Virus record (IMG/VR): IMGVR_UViG_3300009011_000036
Location: 1 to 34,966 of that record
Length of the DNA stretch: 34,966 nt
Direction: 5' to 3' (one strand)
Source of the DNA: a virus
The position numbers and the translations under genes are program-made. Positions 15,560 through 22,977 of this stretch are shown in pieces. How positions within the stretch are numbered: the first letter of the stretch is position 1; the number at the start of each line of letters is the position of its first letter. The notes under the pieces were generated by a model. It saw nothing but the letters and a program-made list of their open reading frames with translations. It was not told the DNA's origin and ran no database searches.

Positions 15560-16135
15560 TTAGATTTGATCGCCCTCAAAAGGCCCCTTCAGATAGTTTC
15601 CGATGATCTCGGCGACCTCCAGTTCGTCAGCAGCGGACAAACCAAGATATGGACGTGCCCGCATCTCAGTTGAGCGCGCACCGTGGGTGACCCACTGGGC
15701 GAAATTGGAGGCGCTCTTCTTGACGAACCGATTCCCGACACCGCTCTTACCTGCCTTGAAGTAAACCTGCTGGGATCGGGCGGCATGGTTGATGGTCCCG
15801 CCGAACTGATGGATGGCTCCATAGTGACGGTCGGTGCCAAAGTCCAGCTCGTTGTTGGATACCTGGTGGCGGAACGAGTCCTGCAACATCCCGCTCTCTC
15901 GCAGGATCTTTTCCTTATTGCGCTTCTTGCGAGCCAGCGTCGACGGCGCCAATGGAGCCCAAGGTGAACCGTCCGGGCCAACCTTGCGCCGAAACCTGTC
16001 ATCGGTGGACAGGTGAAGGTATTCGGCTATGTCATTCAGCGGTGTTGCGACATCACCAAGACGCTCGAACAGCTCCAACAGCGCCTTGCTTGCCTGTTCG
16101 GTCGTGGTGGTGACGGTGAGGATTGAGCCTGCCAT
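15560..16135 (-). CDS. Virion morphogenesis protein (Mu gpG family)
   Basis: This 191-aa protein matches the phage virion morphogenesis (gpG/tail S) family: 'PLNDIAEYLHLSTDDRFRRK', 'PDGSPWAPLAPSTLARKKRN', 'ILRESGMLQDSFRHQV' and 'YGAIHQFGGTI', with the closing 'RARPYLGLSAADE'. It takes part in head-tail joining. AGGAG lies six bases before the ATG, directly after the gp30-like TAG stop. The long leader of the capsid operon follows its own stop, so it ends its transcription unit or is read through. Confidence 0.9.
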   Translation of the reverse strand: MAGSILTVTTTTEQASKALLELFERLGDVATPLNDIAEYLHLSTDDRFRRKVGPDGSPWAPLAPSTLARKKRNKEKILRESGMLQDSFRHQVSNNELDFGTDRHYGAIHQFGGTINHAARSQQVYFKAGKSGVGNRFVKKSASNFAQWVTHGARSTEMRARPYLGLSAADELEVAEIIGNYLKGPFEGDQI

Positions 16136-16143
16136 GGGCGCTC

Positions 16144-17373
16144 CTAATTAGGCCGACGGTAAAGACGGACGCCCACGCGGAGGCTGGCCAACAGATCATC
16201 CGCGCCCGATCCGCCCTGGACGGTAGATGTCCAGCCATCGCTGCCCATCTCAACGACCACGGCCTCTGGCTGTTCCTCGCCTGCCTCGGCGAACCGCGAG
16301 ATGTAGCGCTTGCGAAGCACCGCACGCTTCTGGTCCTCCAGCCAGTCCAAGCGCGCCCAGATCTCGTCAGGTTCACGGATAGCCTGAGCCAACAGCAGCA
16401 GATCACCAGGTGGCAGACGCAACTGGCCATCGGACCCCTCGAACATCCCGCGACCGATCACCAGCGGATCTCCCGCCAGATCACGAAACACAGCCGGAGC
16501 GTCGGCTTTGGCACCGAACGTCTTCAGGAACCGGCCCACTTGCGTTTTAGGTGTGAGGCCCTTCGGCATACGTTGAGCTTCCGTCGCGGGCCTGGCTTCC
16601 GGCAGCGGACGTGCCGGAGTTCGGCTGGGCACACCCGGCGTTGGCTCGATCTTTTGGCCCGGCTCCCGGATCTGGGGCACGGCCACAGTGAGCCGGGACT
16701 GACCAGGTGCATAGTCAAAGCCGGGGTCAATGCCGACAGGCACCTTCACAGATCGCGGGCCAAGCGGGCTGTTCATGCCCACTACTTTATCCTCATATTC
16801 AATGGCCGGAGCCGGACCCACCGTCAGACCTTGCCGCTCCACGTCGCGCTGACTGACCATGAACTTCTTGCACTTGCAGCCCCAGCCATTCTGGGGGCTA
16901 TGGGTAGACCACCACGGATCGTCCAGGGGCAACACCGTGCCATTCCAAGACAAATGAATTGGCCGGGGATGAGCGCTGTCCCCGTGGCGATACAGCCCGT
17001 ACGGCCTGGCTTTCCTCAATTCAGGATCAGCCATCTGCGCTTCACGGCCAGCGTTGTAGCTCTGGCGCATGTTGGTTTCGTAGATCACGCGGGTGCGCCA
17101 GCCCCGGCCACCGTTGTACTGCCAGCCATGTTTGGCGACGACCTGGTCAAAGTCTTTGCGGAACTGTTCCAGGGTGCCGCCCTTGGCAATGGCCTTTTCG
17201 ACCGAGCCCCGCAGGTCCGTTAGCAAGTCCCGCTTGGAAGCACCAGCCACCACAAAGGCCCAGTCGTGCTCTTCTTTATATACATCCGCCCAAGCACGCG
17301 TCGGAAGATCGGTCTTGCCTCGGAAGAAATCGATCTGCTCCTGGAAAGGTAAGGAACCGTGTGATACTGCCAT
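16144..17373 (-). CDS. Head morphogenesis protein (Mu gp30/F family) with C-terminal PBECR2-like domain
   Basis: The 409-aa protein has two parts. Residues 1-200 match Mu F-like minor head proteins: 'FRKDFDQVVAKHGWQYNGGR', 'RVIYETNMRQSYNAGREAQM' and 'THSPQNGWGCKCKKF' with its CxC pair (166/168). Residues about 200-285 form a Pro-rich linker. Residues about 285-409 ('LLLLAQAIREPDEIWARLDW', 'AVLRKRYISRF', 'AVVVEMGSDGWTSTV') resemble PBECR2, a barnase/EndoU/colicin/RelE-type nuclease fold fused to F-like proteins in some phages. Nuclease activity is not shown. The ATG at 17373 has GAGG five bases upstream, and the divergent moron gene starts only 30 bases away. Confidence 0.9.
   Translation of the reverse strand: MAVSHGSLPFQEQIDFFRGKTDLPTRAWADVYKEEHDWAFVVAGASKRDLLTDLRGSVEKAIAKGGTLEQFRKDFDQVVAKHGWQYNGGRGWRTRVIYETNMRQSYNAGREAQMADPELRKARPYGLYRHGDSAHPRPIHLSWNGTVLPLDDPWWSTHSPQNGWGCKCKKFMVSQRDVERQGLTVGPAPAIEYEDKVVGMNSPLGPRSVKVPVGIDPGFDYAPGQSRLTVAVPQIREPGQKIEPTPGVPSRTPARPLPEARPATEAQRMPKGLTPKTQVGRFLKTFGAKADAPAVFRDLAGDPLVIGRGMFEGSDGQLRLPPGDLLLLAQAIREPDEIWARLDWLEDQKRAVLRKRYISRFAEAGEEQPEAVVVEMGSDGWTSTVQGGSGADDLLASLRVGVRLYRRPN
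17360..17368 (+). promoter_or_regulatory. Candidate extended -10 promoter of the + strand moron
   Basis: TG-T-GATACT (17360..17368) is an extended -10 element placed to start transcription about 30 bases before the moron ATG at 17404. No good -35 is visible, as is usual for extended -10 promoters. It lies within the first codons of the opposite gp30-like gene. This is an inference from pattern only. Confidence 0.3.
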
Positions 17374-17403
17374 TTGACCTCTCGTCTAAAGGGATTTTTC
17401 GCT

Positions 17404-18054
17404 ATGAACAAAACGTATTCGGGCATTGCCGTCGGAGTTGCTCTAGCCGGGCTGACCTACGCAACATGGTTGCTGAAGCAGAGCTTGGTCTCCCCAGGCA
17501 TCTTCTTGTCGCTGGCCACGGTTGTTATTGCTGCCTCTCTCGTGGTCGCTTTTGCGCCCGTGATAAAGAAGGTTGGTTTCTGGTCGTTATCGCTCGAACT
17601 GCGAGAAGCTACCAATGCAGCCGAACAAGTATTGGAGCAACTCAAACGCTCAGTTGAATACGCCTTCGTCCCTGCAATCGCCTCTATAACCGAGTTCTCT
17701 GGCGGTTTCGGAGACCTAAACTCGACAGAAGATGAACGCTTGGAAAAGTTCTTAAAACTCGCAGCCGCAATAGAGGGCGCCGGATGTTCCGTGCACCACG
17801 CGGCAGATCTGGCGGCGGCGGCGCGGGTGATCGCAATCGGCCAACTCCGAAAATTTGCATATTTCAGCACCGGCGCGGTTGTTCCTAGCCTCGACGAACC
17901 GTTACCCACCGTCGACGCGTTGAACGCTGAAGCATTCCTTCCTGATCGGATTGAGTATCACTGCCAAGTAACCAAGAGGACGAAGGAGGGCTTGATAAGC
18001 CAACTTCATGCGGTGATTGACGGTTACTCGAAGATTTACCCATACACCCTATAA
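17404..18054 (+). CDS. Moron: membrane-anchored protein of unknown function, opposite strand
   Basis: This is the only + strand gene between the repressor and the left end. The 216-aa product begins MNKTYSGIAVGVALAGLTYA, a first membrane segment (residues about 6-24). A second spans about 31-54 (IFLSLATVVIAASLVVAFAP). 'FWSLSLELREATNAAEQVLE', a short strand and amphipathic helix, follows, and then a soluble domain of about 140 residues without recognised family. The ATG at 17404 (AGGGA upstream) is preferred over a TTG at 17374. Its stop overlaps the portal stop tail to tail by a few bases. An inverted gene with its own promoter in a late operon is typical of a moron expressed in the lysogen. 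Superinfection exclusion or another conversion trait is a reasonable guess only. Confidence 0.85.
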   Translation: MNKTYSGIAVGVALAGLTYATWLLKQSLVSPGIFLSLATVVIAASLVVAFAPVIKKVGFWSLSLELREATNAAEQVLEQLKRSVEYAFVPAIASITEFSGGFGDLNSTEDERLEKFLKLAAAIEGAGCSVHHAADLAAAARVIAIGQLRKFAYFSTGAVVPSLDEPLPTVDALNAEAFLPDRIEYHCQVTKRTKEGLISQLHAVIDGYSKIYPYTL

Positions 18055-19608
18055 ACCTCTCAGTACGTCATAGCGCCCTGCAAGATTGGCCGCGACCAGT
18101 CCGTCCGCCATGGCATCCGCCAGTTCTGAACTGTTCATGGTTGGGTAGGCCTCAATCAGCCGATCCCGAAAGCCTTCAAGGCTGTCCGACGCATCGAGCA
18201 GTTCCTTGATAGCGTCGACCATGTCATCCATGCCGGTCGCTGTCTGGCGCTCCAGTGCCTGCACCTGGTTATCCACAATATCTCGCGTAGACGGAGTGGC
18301 TGCAGCCGATTGCTCACGGTTGGTCGCGGTGGCCAGTGCAGCCTGCTGAGTGGCCTTAACGGTGACCCCAAGGATCTCGGCGTCATCGGCCGGAGCTGGG
18401 AGATTCAGCCTGTCCCTGATCACTGACTGCTCTACACGCAGGCCCAGTGGCACCAGATCCTTAAGAGCACTGACCAGGAGCTGGACGTTTTCCGGCTGCG
18501 GAACATCAACGATCAAACGTGGATATGGTCGACCAGGCGCGTAGTTGAGGTCGCAGTACGGGCGCACCAAGAATCGGTTGAGCGTATTGCTCAGGGCCTT
18601 CGCATCGGCTTCCAGCAAGTCCAGGCGCACTTCGTTGTGAACCTTGGCCTGTGCCAGGCTCGCGCCATCGTCGGCACTCATCGTCTGGCCGACCACGGCC
18701 TTACTGATTTGCTTGTCCCACCACTCGGCCAAGCCTTTGAAGAAATCGCCAGCCCCGGCGACATTGGCCGCAGCTTGGAAGTCGATACGCATGGAATCGG
18801 GGATCACCGCCGCAGCATCACTGCCGAGGTTGGCCACCGCTGACAACAGCACGCCGATATCGTCGGCGCTCGCGCCAGGCCCGTAGCGCCCAACGCGCAT
18901 AGGGATACCGTAGATGTCGGCAAACCCCATCCAGTCCTTCCACGTCCATGCCTTGCACATATAGGCAACGGCCGCCAGCCTGGCCAAGCCGCCACGGATG
19001 GGCAGGCCGGAACGAATGCGGGGTAGATGCGTGATGAACTTGTACGGAGCAAGGGCAAGCCCGTACATCGGGTCAGCCTCGTCGAGCAGCCGAAGCTCTC
19101 GACCGGTAGCTTGGTCGAACTGGAAGAAGCGCTGGTCTCGCGGCTCGTAACGCTCCGGCATCCATTCTTTGCCACTGCGGTCCCAGATGATTTCAGATAC
19201 TGCGTAGGCCTTGCCCAAGGCGTCGACCAAGTCGGCTTGCAGTTCTCCGAACTCTGGCTGGGTTACCAGCTCAGTAAGGGATTCAGCACGGCGCACGTCC
19301 TCAGCGTCATCGCTTGCCGCTTCGATCCGGACATTCAAACCAGCGACTGCCAGCTTTCGGGTGCCTAACACCGATGCGTAGTGCAGATCCCTCTCTTCCA
19401 TTTCTTCAGCGAGGGTCAGGTAGTCATGCGCCGATCCTTCGACTGCGGCTTGCAGGATGGATGCAAGCCGCTCGGGCGTGAGACCACTGGCGACCGATGA
19501 GTGCCAAACCTGCCGCACGCCCGTCAGGCGCGGGGCGGCCAGCTCTTGCGTCAGTTGACCTAAGTCGATTGGGCGGCCATGTTGATCCACGATGCGCGAT
19601 AGAGCCAT
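18049..19608 (-). CDS. Portal protein (Mu gp29 family, DUF935)
   Basis: This 519-aa protein is the portal: 'GRPIDLGQLTQELAAPRLTG', 'LAEEMEERDLHYASVLGTRK', 'WDRSGKEWMPERYEPRDQRF', 'SGLPIRGGLARLAAVAYMCK' and 'GFADIYGIPMRVGRYG', all of the DUF935 pattern. Twelve copies should form the vertex through which TerL drives DNA. The last 100 residues ('ELLDASDSLEGFRDRLIEAY') are helical, as in Mu gp29. The start overlaps the TerL stop (TAATG). In Mu gp30 follows directly; here the + strand moron intervenes, so the late transcript crosses it antisense. Confidence 0.94.
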   Translation of the reverse strand: MALSRIVDQHGRPIDLGQLTQELAAPRLTGVRQVWHSSVASGLTPERLASILQAAVEGSAHDYLTLAEEMEERDLHYASVLGTRKLAVAGLNVRIEAASDDAEDVRRAESLTELVTQPEFGELQADLVDALGKAYAVSEIIWDRSGKEWMPERYEPRDQRFFQFDQATGRELRLLDEADPMYGLALAPYKFITHLPRIRSGLPIRGGLARLAAVAYMCKAWTWKDWMGFADIYGIPMRVGRYGPGASADDIGVLLSAVANLGSDAAAVIPDSMRIDFQAAANVAGAGDFFKGLAEWWDKQISKAVVGQTMSADDGASLAQAKVHNEVRLDLLEADAKALSNTLNRFLVRPYCDLNYAPGRPYPRLIVDVPQPENVQLLVSALKDLVPLGLRVEQSVIRDRLNLPAPADDAEILGVTVKATQQAALATATNREQSAAATPSTRDIVDNQVQALERQTATGMDDMVDAIKELLDASDSLEGFRDRLIEAYPTMNSSELADAMADGLVAANLAGRYDVLRGL

Positions 19609-21188
19609 TACCAGATGCCTTTTTTGTTACGCCAGTTACCGCCCGATCCGACCTTGTGGCCTGACTGGGCGCCGGGCTGGACGCGGTGATATTCGAATAT
19701 TTCAGTCTCTTGGCGAGAGGCATAGTCGGCCAGCACGGCCGCGATACCGGCGTCACCGTGACGTTTATCGCCGCTCTTAGAGCCGTCGCCTTTTTCGGTG
19801 GTGCGCTTCTCCGGGATGCGGGCAACGCCTTTCACAATCCGGAAAGCCCGGATATCGCCGGTCACATCGCGGTCGGCCGGGATCTCATCAAAGGTGCCGT
19901 CTTCCAGCGCCGCCTTGAATGGCGGCATGTTGTCGCGATACCAGCCCTCGCTCAGCATCACCCGCTCAATGCGGTTGAATCCGTAACGCACCGCCGCACT
20001 CTCCGCGAGCTGCGATCCGTTACCCCTGGCATCGGGCGCGCCCTTGAGAAAGTTGGGCAGTCGGTCGACGATGTAGAACAGGATCTGCTCTTGCTGCCTG
20101 AACGGGACGTTGCGCAGCTCGACCAGGAAGGGAGTGCGCTTTCGTAGGTTCTGCTCTTTAACCAGAGGCCAGATCACCGACAGGTCACCACTACGGGCGA
20201 AGTCGTGGCCGTAGTAGCTGTATACGTCTGCCGGGATCTTGGACAGGAGCGGCAGCAATTCGCGCTCGCACCACTCCAGCGACTCGGCCATGCGCAGATG
20301 CTCGGGAATGGTTTCGTATCCTGGCGGATACTTGAGTCGCACCACCGGCACATCCTTGCTGGTCCGCTGCTCGATGAGCGCCATGCTCAGGTATGCACCG
20401 CCGCCCTGGCTTGGGACACAGTCCAGCTCTTCCTCTGCCGCATCGCCATAGAAGTCGTAAACATCCTGTACCCAGGCTTGTTCTTCCTCTGGGTCGTAGG
20501 GGATGCCCTTGCGCAAACAAACGCGCTTATAAAGCCCGTCCGCAACGGCTTCACGGAAGGTGCAACGAAAGAGCGCGCCCTTGCGCTTGCCCGCACGGAT
20601 TTCCTCAATGAGGTCATTGAAAGGGTTCTCGGCGCCGTCGTGAGTACTGATCACATGCACTTCTCCGCCCCAGATCAGAAGGGCGAGCGCTGCCTTTAGC
20701 AGTTGTGCAAGATCAGCATGAAACCCGGCCTCATCAATGACGACGATGCCCTGCCTGCCCCGCAAGTTGCTCGGGCGGCTGGTCAGCGCAACGATCCGAT
20801 GTCCCGATGGGAACGCGATGGCGTAAGTCTTGATGTGCTTGTCGGGGTCACTGTCCGGCCAGATGCCTTCCTCGATTTCACCAGCGGCATAGTTGAACGC
20901 CCGCGCCCAGAGCGCGCAGGCCTGAATGTACTCGACCGTCATGTCCTGGTTGTACCCGAGGTAGTAGACGTTCTGGCCACCTGCTGGTTTTTCGGACGCG
21001 CAGACCAGGACGTTGTCCGCGGCCTCAGCCCACGTCAGGCCTATACGGCGGGACTTCTCACCGATCTTTAGCGGCGCCCTGATCCCGATCCATTCCTGTT
21101 GATAGTCCAGGAGAACGGCGGGAGCACTGAGGTCGCCCAGGCCGCTAAGGTCTTCACCGAGTGGCGAGGCCGAGGCAACGGAACTCAC
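19608..21188 (-). CDS. Terminase large subunit (Mu gp28 family)
   Basis: This 526-aa packaging motor ATPase/nuclease shows a TerL Walker-A-like 'EKSRRIGLTW' at residues 44-53, Walker B 'GIVVIDEAG' at 147-155, a motif III-like 'VHVISTHDG' at 177-185, and a nuclease Asp in 'YYGHDFARSGD' (about 325-335). Mu-type terminases package replicated phage by headful from the c end, taking host DNA at both ends. The start is GTG at 21188, overlapping the previous stop (GTGA). Confidence 0.94.
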   Translation of the reverse strand: MSSVASASPLGEDLSGLGDLSAPAVLLDYQQEWIGIRAPLKIGEKSRRIGLTWAEAADNVLVCASEKPAGGQNVYYLGYNQDMTVEYIQACALWARAFNYAAGEIEEGIWPDSDPDKHIKTYAIAFPSGHRIVALTSRPSNLRGRQGIVVIDEAGFHADLAQLLKAALALLIWGGEVHVISTHDGAENPFNDLIEEIRAGKRKGALFRCTFREAVADGLYKRVCLRKGIPYDPEEEQAWVQDVYDFYGDAAEEELDCVPSQGGGAYLSMALIEQRTSKDVPVVRLKYPPGYETIPEHLRMAESLEWCERELLPLLSKIPADVYSYYGHDFARSGDLSVIWPLVKEQNLRKRTPFLVELRNVPFRQQEQILFYIVDRLPNFLKGAPDARGNGSQLAESAAVRYGFNRIERVMLSEGWYRDNMPPFKAALEDGTFDEIPADRDVTGDIRAFRIVKGVARIPEKRTTEKGDGSKSGDKRHGDAGIAAVLADYASRQETEIFEYHRVQPGAQSGHKVGSGGNWRNKKGIW

Positions 21189-21469
21189 TGGGATTCACCG
21201 CTGGTGGCCGCTTTAATAAGGGCGGAGCGATACTGGCCCATGGACTGAAACGACATGGCGTATGCGTCATCGCTGATCAAACCGACCAGTTGAGGTGCGG
21301 CACTGCCGGTACGGCGACTCCACTCATCGACAGTGAACACGGAACGATTGCCACACCTGACCGGCTGGTTTGAGCACCATACGTTATGGCTACCCGGAAA
21401 CTGACCCACAACGGGGTCGCCGCCACAGTATGGGCACTTAGGGAGCGTCTTCTGATCGGCGGTTTTCAC
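21185..21469 (-). CDS. Zinc-ribbon protein, Lar family-like
   Basis: This 94-aa protein carries CPYCGG near residue 12, two further cysteines (HNVWCSNQPVRCGN) and then 'FTVDEWSRRTG'. The spacing and the closing Trp-Arg-Arg resemble the Lar/restriction-alleviation zinc ribbon family, but the C-terminal 45 residues are unlike it. The start is GTG at 21469 because GGGGGAAG lies six bases before it. It overlaps the stop of the 49-aa gene (GTGA) and precedes TerL in the same way. It may help against host restriction or only act in packaging; both are inferences. Confidence 0.65.
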   Translation of the reverse strand: MKTADQKTLPKCPYCGGDPVVGQFPGSHNVWCSNQPVRCGNRSVFTVDEWSRRTGSAAPQLVGLISDDAYAMSFQSMGQYRSALIKAATSGESQ

Positions 21470-21615
21470 GCTTTCTTCCCCCGGCCCAGCCACCAAGCAA
21501 TTGCCAGGAAGAGCGCCACGTTAACGTCGCAAGAAAGCAACTGGGTCGCATTGGTTTCGTTTGCCCCCAGAGCAGTCATCCCCGCGCACAAGGCGAATGA
21601 AATTAGGTAGTTCAT
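21466..21615 (-). CDS. Small 49-aa membrane protein in the terminase cluster
   Basis: This short frame reads MNYLISFALCAGMTALGANE and ends LFLAIAWWLGRGKKA. Its ATG overlaps the TerS stop (ATGA) and its TGA overlaps the next GTG (GTGA), so it bridges the two neighbours perfectly. It has two hydrophobic segments (about residues 3-17 and 33-44) and a basic C-terminus, and looks like a small inner-membrane protein. I do not recognise a family. Overlaps on both sides make it very likely to be translated. Confidence 0.75.
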   Translation of the reverse strand: MNYLISFALCAGMTALGANETNATQLLSCDVNVALFLAIAWWLGRGKKA

Positions 21616-22124
21616 GAAGCCATCCCCAGAATCTCACGGCGGATCTCGTCGACCGTCGTAGCGTTAAGGCCGCCTTTCTTGGCGATCTTTTCCACCCGAG
21701 CGGCGGCCGCTTCAGCCTTCTCACGGAACTCCGCCTGCCACTTTTTCTGAACCACGGAGGCACGACCCAACTCGGCAACGGCCTTCGCCACCTTGGGGAG
21801 GTCGATCTGGTCGCCATCAGACATCAGCAGCTTGAAGAGATGTTCCTGGACGAGCCGCATCAGCGCTTCGTTGACGGCCCCTTCTTCGTCTGGAGCGGCC
21901 TGAACAACTGCACGAGCCTGCTCGCTGGCCATCTTCAGTGCTGCCAGCTTGTCCTCGAATTCGGTGCCGTAACGGTGCAACGCCGACTTGCCAATGGAGT
22001 AGCCTCGGCTTTCCAGCTCACCAGACAGCAGCTCATAACCAGAAAAATTGTTTTCGACCAACGATTGATCAAGCCAGGCTTTCACCTCGGCTGGCAGCGC
22101 TGCGACCTTGCTACGTGGCGGCAT
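21612..22124 (-). CDS. Terminase small subunit (Mu gp27 family, DUF3486)
   Basis: This 170-aa DNA-recognition subunit of the terminase begins 'PPRSKVAALPAEVKAWLDQS', followed by 'ENNFSGYELLSGELESRGYS' and 'IGKSALHRYGTEFEDKLAAL', the DUF3486 helix-turn-helix region (residues 10-65). A long helical part with 'QKKWQAEFREKAEAAAARVE' follows and would oligomerise. It lies three bases after the gp26-like stop and overlaps the 49-aa gene. Confidence 0.9.
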   Translation of the reverse strand: MPPRSKVAALPAEVKAWLDQSLVENNFSGYELLSGELESRGYSIGKSALHRYGTEFEDKLAALKMASEQARAVVQAAPDEEGAVNEALMRLVQEHLFKLLMSDGDQIDLPKVAKAVAELGRASVVQKKWQAEFREKAEAAAARVEKIAKKGGLNATTVDEIRREILGMAS

Positions 22125-22127
22125 AAG

Positions 22128-22436
22128 TCACGACCAGTACTTTTCAGGGCGAGCGATACCCGGATTGCACGGAATGGTGTATTCGGCGATGTCTACGCCG
22201 TAGTGCGTCAGGCCACAGATCCACACGCCATTCGGCTGCTTATCCAGAGTGGCCAGCGACCGATCTTTCAAATAGTCCAGCTCACGGCGCAGCTCCAGCG
22301 CGGTTGCGTCCGGATAAATCCCCTGGATGGTGGAGAGCACAACCGCTTCGTGAGGATCAACTGGGCGACTGGTGTTCAGGGTAAGCAGGATGTACCAGCG
22401 CAGCGACTCGCGGCGGGTTTTGGCTGGATCAATCAT
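22128..22436 (-). CDS. Mu gp26-like small protein
   Basis: This 102-aa protein reads MIDPAKTRRESLRWYILLTL, 'EAVVLSTIQGIYPDATALEL', 'RRELDYLKDRSLATLDKQPN' and 'HYGVDIAEYT'. This winged-helix-like layout is known from Mu gp26 and its relatives directly upstream of the small terminase. It may be a DNA-binding packaging helper. Its ATG overlaps the gp25-like stop (ATGA). Confidence 0.82.
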   Translation of the reverse strand: MIDPAKTRRESLRWYILLTLNTSRPVDPHEAVVLSTIQGIYPDATALELRRELDYLKDRSLATLDKQPNGVWICGLTHYGVDIAEYTIPCNPGIARPEKYWS

Positions 22437-22768
22437 TGACGCGCTCCTTTGAGCTGGACGTTTTCAAGCCTCAGCGCCAAGGCGTCGAGCTTGGCTTCTA
22501 TTACGGTCTGGTTGCGCACGTAGTCTTCGCGGCGCACGTAGTTGAGGGGCATCTCACCGCGTAGCCGCTCCAAGCCGATCTCAACTTGACGCAAGCGCTC
22601 CGAGTCCTTGGCTACCGCGTTGAAGCGTTCATCCATAACGGCGAAGCGCTGGTCCAAGCGGCGTTCGGTCTGAGCCAGCAGCAGCTTCACCAGCCCGGCG
22701 AACATGGCCAGCAACGTCACGCCTGAGGCGAGCAGTTGCCAAGTTGGTATCTCGATTGTCGGCATCAT
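22433..22768 (-). CDS. Mu gp25-like membrane/coiled-coil protein
   Basis: This 111-aa protein has one N-terminal membrane segment (WQLLASGVTLLAMFAGLVKL, residues about 9-30). A charged coiled coil covers the rest (AQTERRLDQRFAVMDERFNA and 'DALALRLENVQ'). Mu gp25 and DUF2730-type proteins occupy the same place after the DksA-like gene; their role is unknown. Two adjacent ATGs (22768, 22765) overlap the preceding TGA, and either can be the start. Confidence 0.78.
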   Translation of the reverse strand: MMPTIEIPTWQLLASGVTLLAMFAGLVKLLLAQTERRLDQRFAVMDERFNAVAKDSERLRQVEIGLERLRGEMPLNYVRREDYVRNQTVIEAKLDALALRLENVQLKGARQ

Positions 22769-22977
22769 CGGCGCATACGCTCCTGATGTTCCTGACACTC
22801 CACACACAGCAGTACGCCGGGAATGATCAGCCGTCGTGCTTCTGGAATGTCAGCACCGCAGTCCTCGCAGTGCTCTGCCGACGGCCGTTGCGGTATTTTC
22901 TTTTGTGCCAAATGCGCCGCTATGACCGCAGTGCGGTGCGCGTCTTCGCGCTCAGAGGCAATGTCAATTACGTCCAT
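22765..22977 (-). CDS. DksA/TraR-type C4 zinc-finger protein
   Basis: This 70-aa protein has a short helical N-terminus (MDVIDIASEREDAHRTAVIA) and then a C4 finger, CEDC (37-40) and CVEC (58-61) with 'ADIPEARRL' between. That is the TraR/DksA zinc-finger signature of small phage proteins. TraR-like proteins bind the RNA polymerase secondary channel and alter promoter choice without ppGpp. A similar effect here is inferred. It lies between the lysis and packaging genes, and its start overlaps the Rz gene. Confidence 0.87.
   Translation of the reverse strand: MDVIDIASEREDAHRTAVIAAHLAQKKIPQRPSAEHCEDCGADIPEARRLIIPGVLLCVECQEHQERMRR

Noticed and set aside
16123-17223. + strand open frame of about 360 codons opposite the gp30-like gene
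   Set aside because: Antisense shadow of a recognised head gene in GC-rich DNA; composition is His/Arg/Pro-rich and there is no ribosome site.
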